Assembly: GCA_030123565.1 (NCBI GenBank) | Contig: CP126122.1 | Coordinates: 3,920,800 to 3,984,799 of the forward strand | Direction of reading: 5' to 3' | Origin: Nitrospira sp. | GTDB taxonomy: Bacteria; Nitrospirota; Nitrospiria; Nitrospirales; Nitrospiraceae | Length of the DNA: 64,000 nt | Shown here: piece after piece, positions 27,737 through 35,627 of the stretch | Layout of the letters: each line of letters opens with the position of its first letter | Numbering within the stretch: position 1 is the stretch's first letter | Notes under the pieces: generated by a model | Seen by the model: only the letters and a program-made list of their open reading frames with translations | The model's database searches: none | Told to the model about the DNA's origin: nothing | Made by a program: the position numbers and the translations under genes

Positions 27737-29212
27737 ATGACCGCAATGCCTGGCACACTCCAGGACCTACTCGATCAGTTGGCCGCCAAGCTGGAACGTG
27801 AGGCCGCGCGAAGTAAGGAGCAGGGGCTCGATCAGCCGATTCCTCTGGTGCGCGGTCGGTTGCTCCAGACCGTGGGGACCCTGCACCTGTATGAATTTTT
27901 CCTTGCTCCCAACGTGAGGATCGGAACCGACCTCCCGGTGACCCTGCTGCTGGGTGAGGAGGCCGAACCGACGGAGGGTCTGGTCCTGTTTCGAGACGGG
28001 GAGCGCCTCATCATCCAGACCTTTGACGCCATCGGAGAGGTCGTGCCAAGCGCCACCCTGGTGCCGGATGCCGGCGGATTGGCCCTGACGGCCTGCCGTC
28101 GGTTGGTCGAGATGAGCAAGACTGGCGCGTCCTACACGTTGGGCCCGGCCGAACGGCTCCTGCCCGTCCTCGAAGCGGGACAATCGGGCAATCGCGCCGC
28201 ATTGGAAGCCATGACCGCGACCTCTGTCCTCACTCCCCTGTGGCAAGACGACCTGACTGCCCGTCGGCAGAAGCTGGCCACGTTGGTCATCGAGTTGATC
28301 CGGAGCAACAAACGCATTCTCCTAGTGACCCCTGACCATCAGAGCGCCGATGCGATCACCCTCCTCATCGCGCGGGCCATGAAGGCGGCGGGGCTCACCT
28401 TCAAAAGTTGGCTGAGTCGTTATGAGCTGGCGATCGGAAAAGAACAGGGCGGCATTCCTCTTCCGGACCTGGGCTTCGAATCGCAAATGCATCAGTTTTA
28501 CGCCAAAGCCCAGTCTGAGAAGGCGGTGCTCCGCAAGAAGTACGAACGGTTCCGTGAACTCACGCCGTTGCTGGCCTATAAGGCGCAAAAGCAGAAGGAT
28601 CTGGACGAAGTGCGGCTGCTGGAATGGCGGCTGATGACCCACTTGAGTGAATTCCAGGCCAAGATCAAGGAAATCGACCAGACCCTGGCCGAATATGAGC
28701 AGCTCCCCATATGGAAGCGCCTATCCATGCAGGCGGTCGGAAAGAACGTCGAGTCGCTGCGCGAATACAAGGTCATCTACGAACGGCAGAGCGCCGGGCT
28801 GCGCAAGGAGATCGATATCGCCAAGGAACGGATCGCCGAACTCGTTCCCGAGGCCAGGGTGCCGAAGGAACTCAAGCCGGAATTCGCCGAACTGAAAGAA
28901 GAAGTCATCAAGCTTGGGGGCACAAAGAAGATCCGAGAGCTGCTGGCGGCGCAGGAAGATACGAATCGGCAGGCCTTCGTCCAGAATCGACGCGTGATCG
29001 TCACGACCGCGGCACGGGTGGCGGCAGACTCCTTGTTTCGCCGGGTGCGGTTCGACGTGCTGATTACCGACGAAGCGCCGCGCATCCAGAGCCCCTTCTT
29101 GCTGGCGGCTGCAGGTCTCGTGCGTGAACGCATCGTGCTGAGTGGTGATCTGCGCGAGGTCCGGTCAGACGGTGCTTGGAATCTGAGCGGGGACATCCTC
29201 ACCGCCGGCTGA
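27737..29212 (+). CDS. Superfamily 1 helicase-like protein lacking the P-loop
   Basis: 491 residues. Three segments align by eye with DNA2/NAM7-type helicases. KLATLVIELIRSNKRILLVTPDHQSAD equals the helix after the P-loop plus motif Ia; FDVLITDEAPRIQSPFLL equals motif II (DEA); IVLSGDLREV equals motif III. Where Walker A should be (just before KLATLVIEL) the sequence is PLWQDDLTARRQ, with no GxGK(T/S). A coiled coil fills about 260-410. The protein ends right after motif III, so the second RecA domain is absent. ATP hydrolysis is unlikely; it may be a structural relative. Coding looks intact. Confidence 0.7.
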   Translation: MTAMPGTLQDLLDQLAAKLEREAARSKEQGLDQPIPLVRGRLLQTVGTLHLYEFFLAPNVRIGTDLPVTLLLGEEAEPTEGLVLFRDGERLIIQTFDAIGEVVPSATLVPDAGGLALTACRRLVEMSKTGASYTLGPAERLLPVLEAGQSGNRAALEAMTATSVLTPLWQDDLTARRQKLATLVIELIRSNKRILLVTPDHQSADAITLLIARAMKAAGLTFKSWLSRYELAIGKEQGGIPLPDLGFESQMHQFYAKAQSEKAVLRKKYERFRELTPLLAYKAQKQKDLDEVRLLEWRLMTHLSEFQAKIKEIDQTLAEYEQLPIWKRLSMQAVGKNVESLREYKVIYERQSAGLRKEIDIAKERIAELVPEARVPKELKPEFAELKEEVIKLGGTKKIRELLAAQEDTNRQAFVQNRRVIVTTAARVAADSLFRRVRFDVLITDEAPRIQSPFLLAAAGLVRERIVLSGDLREVRSDGAWNLSGDILTAG

Positions 29213-29250
29213 AATTGATCAGCGGGCGCAGATTTTTCCTCTTGTTCACC

Positions 29251-29279
29251 TTGACGGGTCAGACCCGATCAGCGATAAT
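29251..29279 (+). promoter_or_regulatory. Promoter of tRNA-Leu
   Basis: TTGACG (29251-29256), 17 bp, GATAAT (29274-29279), placed 18 bp before the mature tRNA. Confidence 0.7.
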
Positions 29280-29296
29280 TCCCCTCCATTCTTTGA

Positions 29297-29383
29297 GCCG
29301 AAGTGGCGGAACTGGCAGACGCACTGGTTTCAGGTACCAGCGCCCGTAAGGGTATCCGGGTTCAACTCCCGGCTTCGGCACCA
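29297..29383 (+). tRNA. tRNA-Leu (anticodon CAG)
   Basis: 87 nt. The acceptor stem GCCGAAG pairs with CTTCGGC, followed by A and encoded CCA. The anticodon loop TTCAGGT sits between CTGGT and ACCAG, giving CAG, which reads CUG. A long variable arm (GCGCCCGTAAGGGTA) and GGTTCAACTCC T-arm are as expected for a class II leucine tRNA. Confidence 0.96.
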
Positions 29384-29399
29384 CACAAAGCTCGCTCCA

Positions 29400-29448
29400 C
29401 CCCGCGCCTCAAATGTGCGCGGGGAGATTTCACTGCCTCTAGTGAAAT
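29400..29448. terminator. Two adjacent hairpins after tRNA-Leu
   Basis: CCCCGCGC (29400-29407) pairs with GCGCGGGG (29417-29424). ATTTCACT (29427-29434) pairs with AGTGAAAT (29441-29448). Together they may end the tRNA transcript or act as a processing site. Confidence 0.5.
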
Positions 29449-29451
29449 ATG

Positions 29452-29515
29452 ATCAGCTCGCTCGACCCGGAGCCTTTCTAGATCGTTCTTGGTGACGGGA
29501 TAAGCAGTCTCAGTG
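29452..29515 (+). repeat. Diverged copy of the ssrA-downstream hairpin repeat
   Basis: GCTCGACCCGGAGCC followed by GGTGACGGGATAAG and CTCAGTGG matches unit 4 of the array at 1052-1108. Here the stem is poorly preserved. The rest of 29516-29784 holds no gene that I can support. Confidence 0.6.
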
Positions 29516-29784
29516 GGCTTCCCGTGTTCTCCACTCCTTTCTCGACCGTTCGGATATTCTGCTCGACCTCAATTGCCACACCTCTTCGACAGGGCCTGTA
29601 AAGGGCCGAGGAGGTGGCAGCGGTAGCCGAATCTGCAGAGCCACTAAACGCTGGGCAGTCGAATGCCATATAGCCCTGGTGGTTCGGCACTACCACTCTT
29701 CACGCGAAGTTTGTACCATGCGGAAAAGCTCTGGTGAGATTCCATGTCAGGCGCGTCCAACAATCATTCTTCTCACCTCACTCA

Positions 29785-31167
29785 ATGCCTGTCGATGTGA
29801 AACCATCTCTCACGCTTGTCGATGTTCCCGGCGGCGAGCCCCTGCTGGGCCACCTGCGTGCGTTCAGGCGGCAACCGTTGGAAAGGATGTCGCAGTGGTG
29901 GCGCCGGCACGGCGACGCGCTGCGCTTTCGGCTCGGCCCCAAGACGCTCTACCTCCTCAGCCATCCCGATCTCGCGGAGGAGATTCTCGTCCAGCAAGCC
30001 GATCGTTTCGTGAAAGTGTACGAGCATCAACGTCCCACCGGCCTTGCGTTGGTTTTGGGTAACGGATTGGTGACCAGTTCGGGGGAAGTCTGGAAGCGGC
30101 ACCGGCGCATCATCCAGCCGGTCTTTCACCGCGCCCGCATGGCGGCGATGGCCGAACGAATGGTGCAGGTGGGAGAGCAGCGGCTCGCGGGCTGGACGGT
30201 CCACGCGGGACGGCCGGTCGACATCGCCGCCGAGATGATGCAATTGGCCCTGGAAGTGATCTCGCAAACGATGTTTCACACCAACGTCGCGGAACATATC
30301 GACCGGATCAGCCATGCGCTACGCGTGAGCCTGAAGTATGCATTCGACTCGTTCCACAATCCCTTGCGCCTGCCCAGGTGGGTGCCGACCCCGCGCAACC
30401 GCGAATTTCGTCTCGCCCTGCAGTTCATGGACAAGCTCATCTATGGATTGATCGCCGAGCGGCGCCGCAGCGGAACGCAGCATGACGATCTGCTCGATCT
30501 ACTCCTCCAGGCCCGCGATGAGGAGACGGGCGCCGGGCTGAGCGATCAGGAACTGCGGGACGAAGCGCTGACGATCTTCGCAGCCGGACACGAGACCACC
30601 GCCAATGCGCTGGCCTGGACCTGGTACCTGCTCGCCACCCATCCAGAGGCGAAGGCGCGCTTTCATGAGGAGGTGGATCGGGTTCTGCAGGGGCGAACGC
30701 CTCAGGCCGACGATCTTCAACAACTCCCGTACACCCGTGCGGTCTTCGATGAAGCGGTCCGTTTGTATCCCCCCGTACCGGCCGTCCAGCGAAAAGCTGC
30801 GACCCGCACGAGCATCGGCGGGCTGACCCTGCCGGCCGGGGCGGTCGTCCTCGTCGGCATCTACAACCTGCACCGACACCCGGCCTTCTGGCGCGATCCC
30901 GAGCGATTCATGCCGGAGCGATGGTTGGGTGGCGAACGGCCGCCTGCCCGTTGCGCCTATCTGCCGTTCGGCGCAGGGCCGCGAGCCTGCATGGGCACGC
31001 ACTTCGCGGCGGTGGAAGGGCCGCTGCTCCTGGCGCTGATCGGCCGCCGATATGATCCGCAGCTTGCGCAGGGGGATGTCGAGCCCGAAATCATGGTGAC
31101 CTTGCGCCCGAAACATGGCATCCGCATGACAGTCCAGCCACGACACCAACCGGTCGTCTCCGTCTAA
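29785..31167 (+). CDS. Cytochrome P450
   Basis: 460 residues. The I-helix oxygen-binding motif AGHETTA, the ExxR helix EAVRLYP and the haem-ligand loop FGAGPRACMG are all present, so it is a complete P450 monooxygenase. No membrane anchor, so soluble. No ferredoxin or reductase gene is adjacent. Substrate unknown; the overall pattern resembles fatty-acid-oxidising bacterial P450s. There is no clear ribosome-binding site for the ATG at 29785, and a GTG at 29734 is an alternative start. Confidence 0.93.
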   Translation: MPVDVKPSLTLVDVPGGEPLLGHLRAFRRQPLERMSQWWRRHGDALRFRLGPKTLYLLSHPDLAEEILVQQADRFVKVYEHQRPTGLALVLGNGLVTSSGEVWKRHRRIIQPVFHRARMAAMAERMVQVGEQRLAGWTVHAGRPVDIAAEMMQLALEVISQTMFHTNVAEHIDRISHALRVSLKYAFDSFHNPLRLPRWVPTPRNREFRLALQFMDKLIYGLIAERRRSGTQHDDLLDLLLQARDEETGAGLSDQELRDEALTIFAAGHETTANALAWTWYLLATHPEAKARFHEEVDRVLQGRTPQADDLQQLPYTRAVFDEAVRLYPPVPAVQRKAATRTSIGGLTLPAGAVVLVGIYNLHRHPAFWRDPERFMPERWLGGERPPARCAYLPFGAGPRACMGTHFAAVEGPLLLALIGRRYDPQLAQGDVEPEIMVTLRPKHGIRMTVQPRHQPVVSV

Positions 31168-31241
31168 AGGTTGTGAAGGAGAAGGAATGAAGAGATACAG
31201 AGAAACAACTGTTCACTGGTTCGGTCTTGCGGTTCATCGCC

Positions 31242-31277
31242 GGGATGGCTCACATCATCAATGACTTGGGCCATCCC
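31242..31277. terminator. Hairpin between P450 gene and rnhA
   Basis: GGGATGGC (31242-31249) pairs with GCCATCCC (31270-31277), without a T-run. A 25-codon frame at 31187 with GGAGAAGGA upstream also lies in this gap, but has nothing protein-like about it. Confidence 0.4.
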
Positions 31278-31407
31278 CTCTGATACAATCCCGGACACCA
31301 TAGACAACTCCTCCGACCCAAGCCCCTATCATAGTTTCCATGACTTTTTTTGAGCAGTCTTGGATCCGGTTTCTCTGAGCGGAACGGCAGAGGATGAAAG
31401 GACAGCC

Positions 31408-31878
31408 GTGAGTTCGTTACGCGCCATTCACATCTATACCGACGGGAGTTGCCTCGGGAATCCCGGTCCCGGAGGGTGGGCCTATATCATTCAGGATGGT
31501 GAGCGTCGGTTGGAGGGATCCGGCCACTGTGCCGAGACCACGAACAACCGCATGGAAATGACAGCCGCCATCGAAGCCTTGAAGCTCCTGCTTCCTTCCC
31601 AATCGATCATTCTCCATTCGGATTCGCAACTGCTGATCAAGACCATGACCTTGGGCTGGAAACGGAAGAAAAACCAAGACCTCTGGGCTGAATTGGATCA
31701 ACTCGCAGGCCGGCACCAGATCAGCTGGCAGTGGGTGCGCGGTCACAACGGCCATCCGGAAAACGAAGCGTGCGACAGCCTTGCGCAACGGGCCGCTTCC
31801 ATCGCCGCATCTTCGCGTGGAGAGCAGGCTCAGAAAGGACGGTATGCACCTCCTGAAGATCGGTCGTTTCCATATTAA
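31408..31878 (+). CDS. rnhA: Ribonuclease HI
   Basis: 156 residues from a GTG start. The catalytic acids appear in YTDGSCLGNPGPGGW (Asp), NNRMEMTAAIEAL (Glu), LHSDSQLL (Asp) and NEACDSLAQ (Asp). It removes RNA from RNA-DNA hybrids. The GTG at 31408 has AAAGGACAG upstream; the TTG at 31360 would add an unconserved tail. The end overlaps a small downstream ORF. Confidence 0.93.
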   Translation: MSSLRAIHIYTDGSCLGNPGPGGWAYIIQDGERRLEGSGHCAETTNNRMEMTAAIEALKLLLPSQSIILHSDSQLLIKTMTLGWKRKKNQDLWAELDQLAGRHQISWQWVRGHNGHPENEACDSLAQRAASIAASSRGEQAQKGRYAPPEDRSFPY

Positions 31879-32044
31879 CCTCGCCTACGTTCAGTTCGTC
31901 CACGAAGAACGCGAGGACTTCATCCTCCATTTCGGCGAAGGGACGAATATCCGTACCACCAGTGTGGCGCGGGATTCTCCCGACGGCGCGCTCCTGCAGC
32001 GGTTCCTGACCAGTCAGCTCTGGGCAGAGCCGGCTGCAAACTGA
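31844..32044 (+). CDS. Small hypothetical protein overlapping rnhA
   Basis: 66 residues: MHLLKIGRFHINLAYVQFVHEE and later LHFGEGTNIRTTSVARDSPDGALLQRFL. The ATG lies inside the last 35 bp of rnhA with AAAGGACGG upstream, implying translational coupling. Beta-rich and cytoplasmic; no family recognised. Confidence 0.6.
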   Translation: MHLLKIGRFHINLAYVQFVHEEREDFILHFGEGTNIRTTSVARDSPDGALLQRFLTSQLWAEPAAN

Positions 32045-32107
32045 ACCGCCTCTGCTCCGCTACCCTCGTGCGTATGATCCATGTCGATCCCTGCAAGACG
32101 GCGCACT

Positions 32108-33640
32108 TTATTGCCTTGTGTAGGTCAGCTTCAGATGAAAGCAGGATCCAAACTGTTGCAGCACGGTGAGGGTCAGGCTGGTTCCACCTTCGCTGAACGA
32201 CGCATTGTCATTCAGGCCGTAGGCCGCTTCGCACAGATTGCCATGGTCGGGGCTGTTGCCGGCGACCTTGGGATGCACCGCCAGCGGTGAGTGACCCGTT
32301 GGGATGGTCGAATCCACGCTGTAGACCAGCACCCCATCACGGCTCGGCCCGTTCGTCGTTCCTTCCATCGGTTGCGCCAATTCCACGACGAAGACCTTGC
32401 TCGGGCATCGAGGGTCGTCGATCGGCAATACGACCATCGACAGTCCATAACGGCTCGACAGGGGGCTCAGAATCAGATACCGCTCCTGAGGGCTCTCTCG
32501 GAGATAAGTCTTCCTCTCAGCAGGCAACCAGCCGTTCTTGTGCCGATGCCAGCCGAGGAACGTTGTGCAGTGAAAGATGTCGGACATGATGTCCCAGCAG
32601 CCTGCGCGCGAGGTATCGGCACCTCCTCCGTACGGATACAGGTCGGGCAAGCCCATCAAGTGACTCACTTCATGCACGAGGTTGATATAGCTGTTGCGGT
32701 AACTGTCCTGCCCGAAGGTCACGGCGAGCCGGATTTCACCGCCTGCTGCCGGTACCCCCTGGCCGGGCGGTGCGTTGAATGCCGGTGAATCGGGGAAGGC
32801 GGCGGTCGGCGGGGCGACGATCAGGACAAACTGGTAGTCGGAAAAATCGACCTCGCCGGCAAAGAGCGCTGTCGCCTCTGCAATGTATTGCCGATGCAAT
32901 GCGAAGTCATGACAGTGGTAATCGGTGGAAGGCTTCGCGAGCCGCCGCCAACCCAAACGGGCAGCGACGTCCACCGTCAGTTGGCAGGCTCCATAACTCT
33001 GCTCGAAAAACAGCTGTTGGGCCAGGCCGTTCCCCAGCAGGTGGTTAGCCGTGTCCGACGGGGAACATGTCCCGGCCGGCGCATCGGGGAAGTCCACGAA
33101 CATCATCACGGCCTTCAACGGTCCCACAGGCCGCGCATAGAAAGCGAAATCGGTGCAGCCCTCGGGGCAATAGACATCCGGCGCCTGCTTGAGATCGGGA
33201 ACGGCAGCCTGTTCTGGAACTGGCGTGAGTGCGGTGAAGGTCCACAGCGGATGTCGCGGGAGGGTGGCCTGCTGTGTCGTGACGATTCCCGGACCATTCA
33301 GGCAGAGATAGATCTGTGGCCCCGCCAGGCCATTGATGAGTGCGCCGGTTCCGCTTGCATCCAATTGCAGAATCCAGGACTGGCCGGCTGAGAGATCGGT
33401 CGGCTTCAAACAGACCATTCGATCGTCGTCCATCGCCAGGCTCAATCCGTCGCCCAGATAGGCGGTTCGGAGTGCGTACCGACTACCGGCGATCGGCACC
33501 AGGTTCCAATATTGCCCGCTCGAATCGGCCGGCGCTGCCAGCATCACGCGGCCCGAACCATCGGGGCAGACATCGAGGGCATAGTCTTTCCCCGAGGCCT
33601 TGGTCGTGAGCCGGTAATAGTTGGTGCTGTCGAACGTCAT
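32108..33640 (-). CDS. M6-like metalloprotease with N-terminal ricin-type lectin domain
   Basis: 510 residues. Residues about 5-145 show a beta-trefoil pattern (YWNLVPIAGSRYALR, QSWILQLDA, PLWTFTAL). The protease part has the zinc motif HEVSHLMGL plus the following Asp, and GCWDIMS, as in immune-inhibitor-A/M6 peptidases. No signal peptide is visible, so export would need another route, or the protein acts in the cytosol. Carbohydrate binding plus protease suggests action on glycoproteins or polymer-bound substrates (inference). It ends convergent with the rnhA pair. The 220 bp upstream (33641-33860) hold nothing I recognise. Confidence 0.8.
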   Translation of the reverse strand: MTFDSTNYYRLTTKASGKDYALDVCPDGSGRVMLAAPADSSGQYWNLVPIAGSRYALRTAYLGDGLSLAMDDDRMVCLKPTDLSAGQSWILQLDASGTGALINGLAGPQIYLCLNGPGIVTTQQATLPRHPLWTFTALTPVPEQAAVPDLKQAPDVYCPEGCTDFAFYARPVGPLKAVMMFVDFPDAPAGTCSPSDTANHLLGNGLAQQLFFEQSYGACQLTVDVAARLGWRRLAKPSTDYHCHDFALHRQYIAEATALFAGEVDFSDYQFVLIVAPPTAAFPDSPAFNAPPGQGVPAAGGEIRLAVTFGQDSYRNSYINLVHEVSHLMGLPDLYPYGGGADTSRAGCWDIMSDIFHCTTFLGWHRHKNGWLPAERKTYLRESPQERYLILSPLSSRYGLSMVVLPIDDPRCPSKVFVVELAQPMEGTTNGPSRDGVLVYSVDSTIPTGHSPLAVHPKVAGNSPDHGNLCEAAYGLNDNASFSEGGTSLTLTVLQQFGSCFHLKLTYTRQ

Positions 33641-33860
33641 GGTGGTGAGGTGTCTCGGTCAACGATCGATGCCCCCACCATACCTGAAAACCGGTCGTCC
33701 GGGAATGAGGGGCTGATCGGTGGCGTCGTTCCTGCCCCCATTATCTGTCACGACCACAGTGCAGGGGAGGAGAAGAGGCGAACTATTTTAAGGCTCGCGA
33801 AGGTTTGAAGAGGGCTGCAGCGCAGACGTCTCCGAAGCAGGCATTTCTACGGCCCGTCAG

Positions 33861-34204
33861 TCAGAGGCGATTCCTGGCAAACCAGGCATAGGCTTTCACC
33901 GAGAGGGGGTCAATCAAAGAAAGTCGGCTCAGCTTTGCCAAAAATCCCTAGCCGACGGTCGTCACATGACATGGCACGAAACACGTCGACCCCCGGTAAT
34001 CACACTCCCGTTCGCCCACTGGGCGTGAATGACGGCGCTGAGATCTGTGACAGGAAGCCCTGTGGTTGGGGCATCGTAGTCAGGTGAGGAGAAATCGCAC
34101 AGTGAGAGCCGACGGTGCCTATCGAGCCGCCTCACGAGGGCAATCTCACGGCCGCAGATCGGACAGGCTCCGTCATAGAATACGGTGAGCGGGTAGCGAT
34201 CCAT
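33861..34204 (-). pseudogene. Decayed DUF393 (DCC family) thiol oxidoreductase gene
   Basis: The start is normal: MDRYPLTVFYDGACPICGREIALVRRLD, with the DxxCPxC motif of the family. After ITGG the family sequence continues in other frames: VDVFRAMSC in a second, then TTVG, a TAG stop, and GFLAKLSRLSLIDPL ... AYAWFARNRL in a third. Two frameshifts and one stop (probably TGG to TAG) cannot be a single sequencing slip, so the gene looks truly decayed. It follows the MerR gene by 16 bp and was probably its operon partner. Confidence 0.85.
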
Positions 34205-34220
34205 CTGAGCGTGTCCCCAT

Positions 34221-35138
34221 TCATCCTGGAATGGTAAATCGCCTCGTGAGTTGATCCAACTTCTCATCCAATTCGCCGAAATCTTCCAGGACATGGATGC
34301 CAGATTTCGAAAACTGATCGTGCATTACGAGCGCTCCGTGGCCACCGACCATGACCGTGGAGACGGGCCTCAATTCCTCAGAGAGGGATTGAATCAACTC
34401 CGTCGCCGTGCCCTCGGGAAGAGAGCGCGGGAAAGAAAGGATGGTGATATCCGGCTTCACCTTGCGGCAGAGGTTCGTGAGGGCGGAAACGGGGACGTTG
34501 GCTCCCAGATAGTAGACACGACATCCGCGCACGCGGCATCGATAGGCGACGGCCAAGGCGGCGATGTCGTGTTCCTCGTCGGGTGGGCAGGCCACGACCA
34601 CTTTGGCGCCGAACTCGGCCACGGGCAGCTGATTCATGGCGGAGAAAATCTTCTGCTGGATTTGCTTCGTCACGTAATGCTCGATGGCAATGTTCACATG
34701 ACCATCGTGCCACAGCTGCCCAACCTGCTCCTGAAGAGGCAGTAAGATGCCATGGAGCGCTTCCTCAAATGGAACCACCGCGACGGCGCCGTTCAATCTT
34801 TTTTCGAACGTGATTCGGTCGAAGGGGTCCAGTGCCGACAGCAACTCCCGCAAAAGCCTGCTGAATGTATTGTCGACGATGGTGGCGCGCGGCGCGGCCG
34901 CTCGCATGCGGCCCAACAATTCCTCCCGCCCCACTCTGGCCAGGTCACCGATCGACGCGCCCGCATCCAACAGCTCTTTCAGGTAGCGCAGCAGCGCGAC
35001 GTCTTCATCGGAATAATTGCGATAGCGATTGGCCCCTCTCATTGGTTTGAGGAGCCCAAATCGGCGCTCCCAGACCCGGATCACATCACGACTCAGACCT
35101 GTAAGCTTCGCAACTCTATGAATTCTATGGATATTCAT
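34221..35138 (-). CDS. MerR-family regulator with B12-binding domain (CarH/LitR type photoreceptor)
   Basis: 305 residues. The MerR HTH is at about 4-70 (RVAKLTGLSRDVIRVWERRF). The cobalamin cap has LWHDGHVNIAIEH, fitting the W-x9-EH signature of light-sensing members. The Rossmann part has PPDEEHDIAALAVA, where the base-off His is kept although the usual Gly is Ala. Known relatives bind adenosylcobalamin, repress in the dark as tetramers, and release DNA when light breaks the Co-C bond. The ATG at 35138 gives an N-terminus matching the family; a TTG at 35150 is the alternative. It is divergent from the operon it likely controls. Confidence 0.88.
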   Translation of the reverse strand: MNIHRIHRVAKLTGLSRDVIRVWERRFGLLKPMRGANRYRNYSDEDVALLRYLKELLDAGASIGDLARVGREELLGRMRAAAPRATIVDNTFSRLLRELLSALDPFDRITFEKRLNGAVAVVPFEEALHGILLPLQEQVGQLWHDGHVNIAIEHYVTKQIQQKIFSAMNQLPVAEFGAKVVVACPPDEEHDIAALAVAYRCRVRGCRVYYLGANVPVSALTNLCRKVKPDITILSFPRSLPEGTATELIQSLSEELRPVSTVMVGGHGALVMHDQFSKSGIHVLEDFGELDEKLDQLTRRFTIPG

Positions 35139-35149
35139 TGTTAAGCCCA

Positions 35150-35257
35150 AGTATAGACTTAGAGTCCAATGTTTGTCAAATATTTTATTGACAAACTATT
35201 GACACATTGGACATTTAGGTTTATACATTAGACATACTCGTTACAAACATTGAACAT
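35150..35257. promoter_or_regulatory. Divergent control region with 11-bp phased operator repeats
   Basis: Rightward promoter: TTGACA (35199-35204), 17 bp, TATACA (35222-35227). Leftward promoter: TTGACA as the complement of 35174-35179, 18 bp, TATACT as the complement of 35150-35155, giving the MerR gene a leader of only a few bases. ACA trinucleotides recur at 11-bp steps: 35191/35202 (TATTGACAAAC, TATTGACACAT) and 35232/35243/35254. Three copies of CATTRRACAT start at 35205, 35226 and 35248, i.e. two helical turns apart. Inverted pairs TTTGTCAA/TTGACAAA and GTCCAATG/CATTGGAC are also present. Confidence 0.75.
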
Positions 35258-35275
35258 AAAACTGCGGAGGTGATC

Positions 35276-35572
35276 ATGGCAACAACGGGGGCAGTGAGAG
35301 AACAAATAAGGCTGAATGAGACGCAGAACGACATTCCGGCCTTGCTGCATGAGCCGATCTGCTCCCGATGCGGCGGGCTCATGGTCCATGAATTCTGCAC
35401 GGATCTGCTCAACGGCACCGGCGAACTGGATTGTTCTGTTGCTCGTTGCGTCCAGTGCGGCGATGTCGTCGATCCCGTCATTCGACGGAATCGTTACCTC
35501 CAGCAAGGCCTGGGGGCGGTTCGGGGGATGAGGGCGTCGAGTTCATCAATTCACAAACAGGTTTCTATTTAG
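35276..35572 (+). CDS. Small zinc-ribbon protein 1
   Basis: 98 residues. Two CxxC pairs, CSRCGG and CVQCGD, are separated by about 27 residues, with DLLNGTGELD between. It shares this layout with the protein at 39399 (CARCGG ... DLLDDTGQID ... CTICGE), so the two are paralogues at either side of the SUMF1 cluster. Probably zinc-binding; role unknown. First gene of the light-regulated run; GCGGAGGTGATC precedes the ATG. Confidence 0.7.
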   Translation: MATTGAVREQIRLNETQNDIPALLHEPICSRCGGLMVHEFCTDLLNGTGELDCSVARCVQCGDVVDPVIRRNRYLQQGLGAVRGMRASSSSIHKQVSI

Positions 35573-35627
35573 CAGCGGCCTTAGCCCACCAGGGTTGTTC
35601 TGGTGTTCTCAACCAAGGAGGTTTCTC

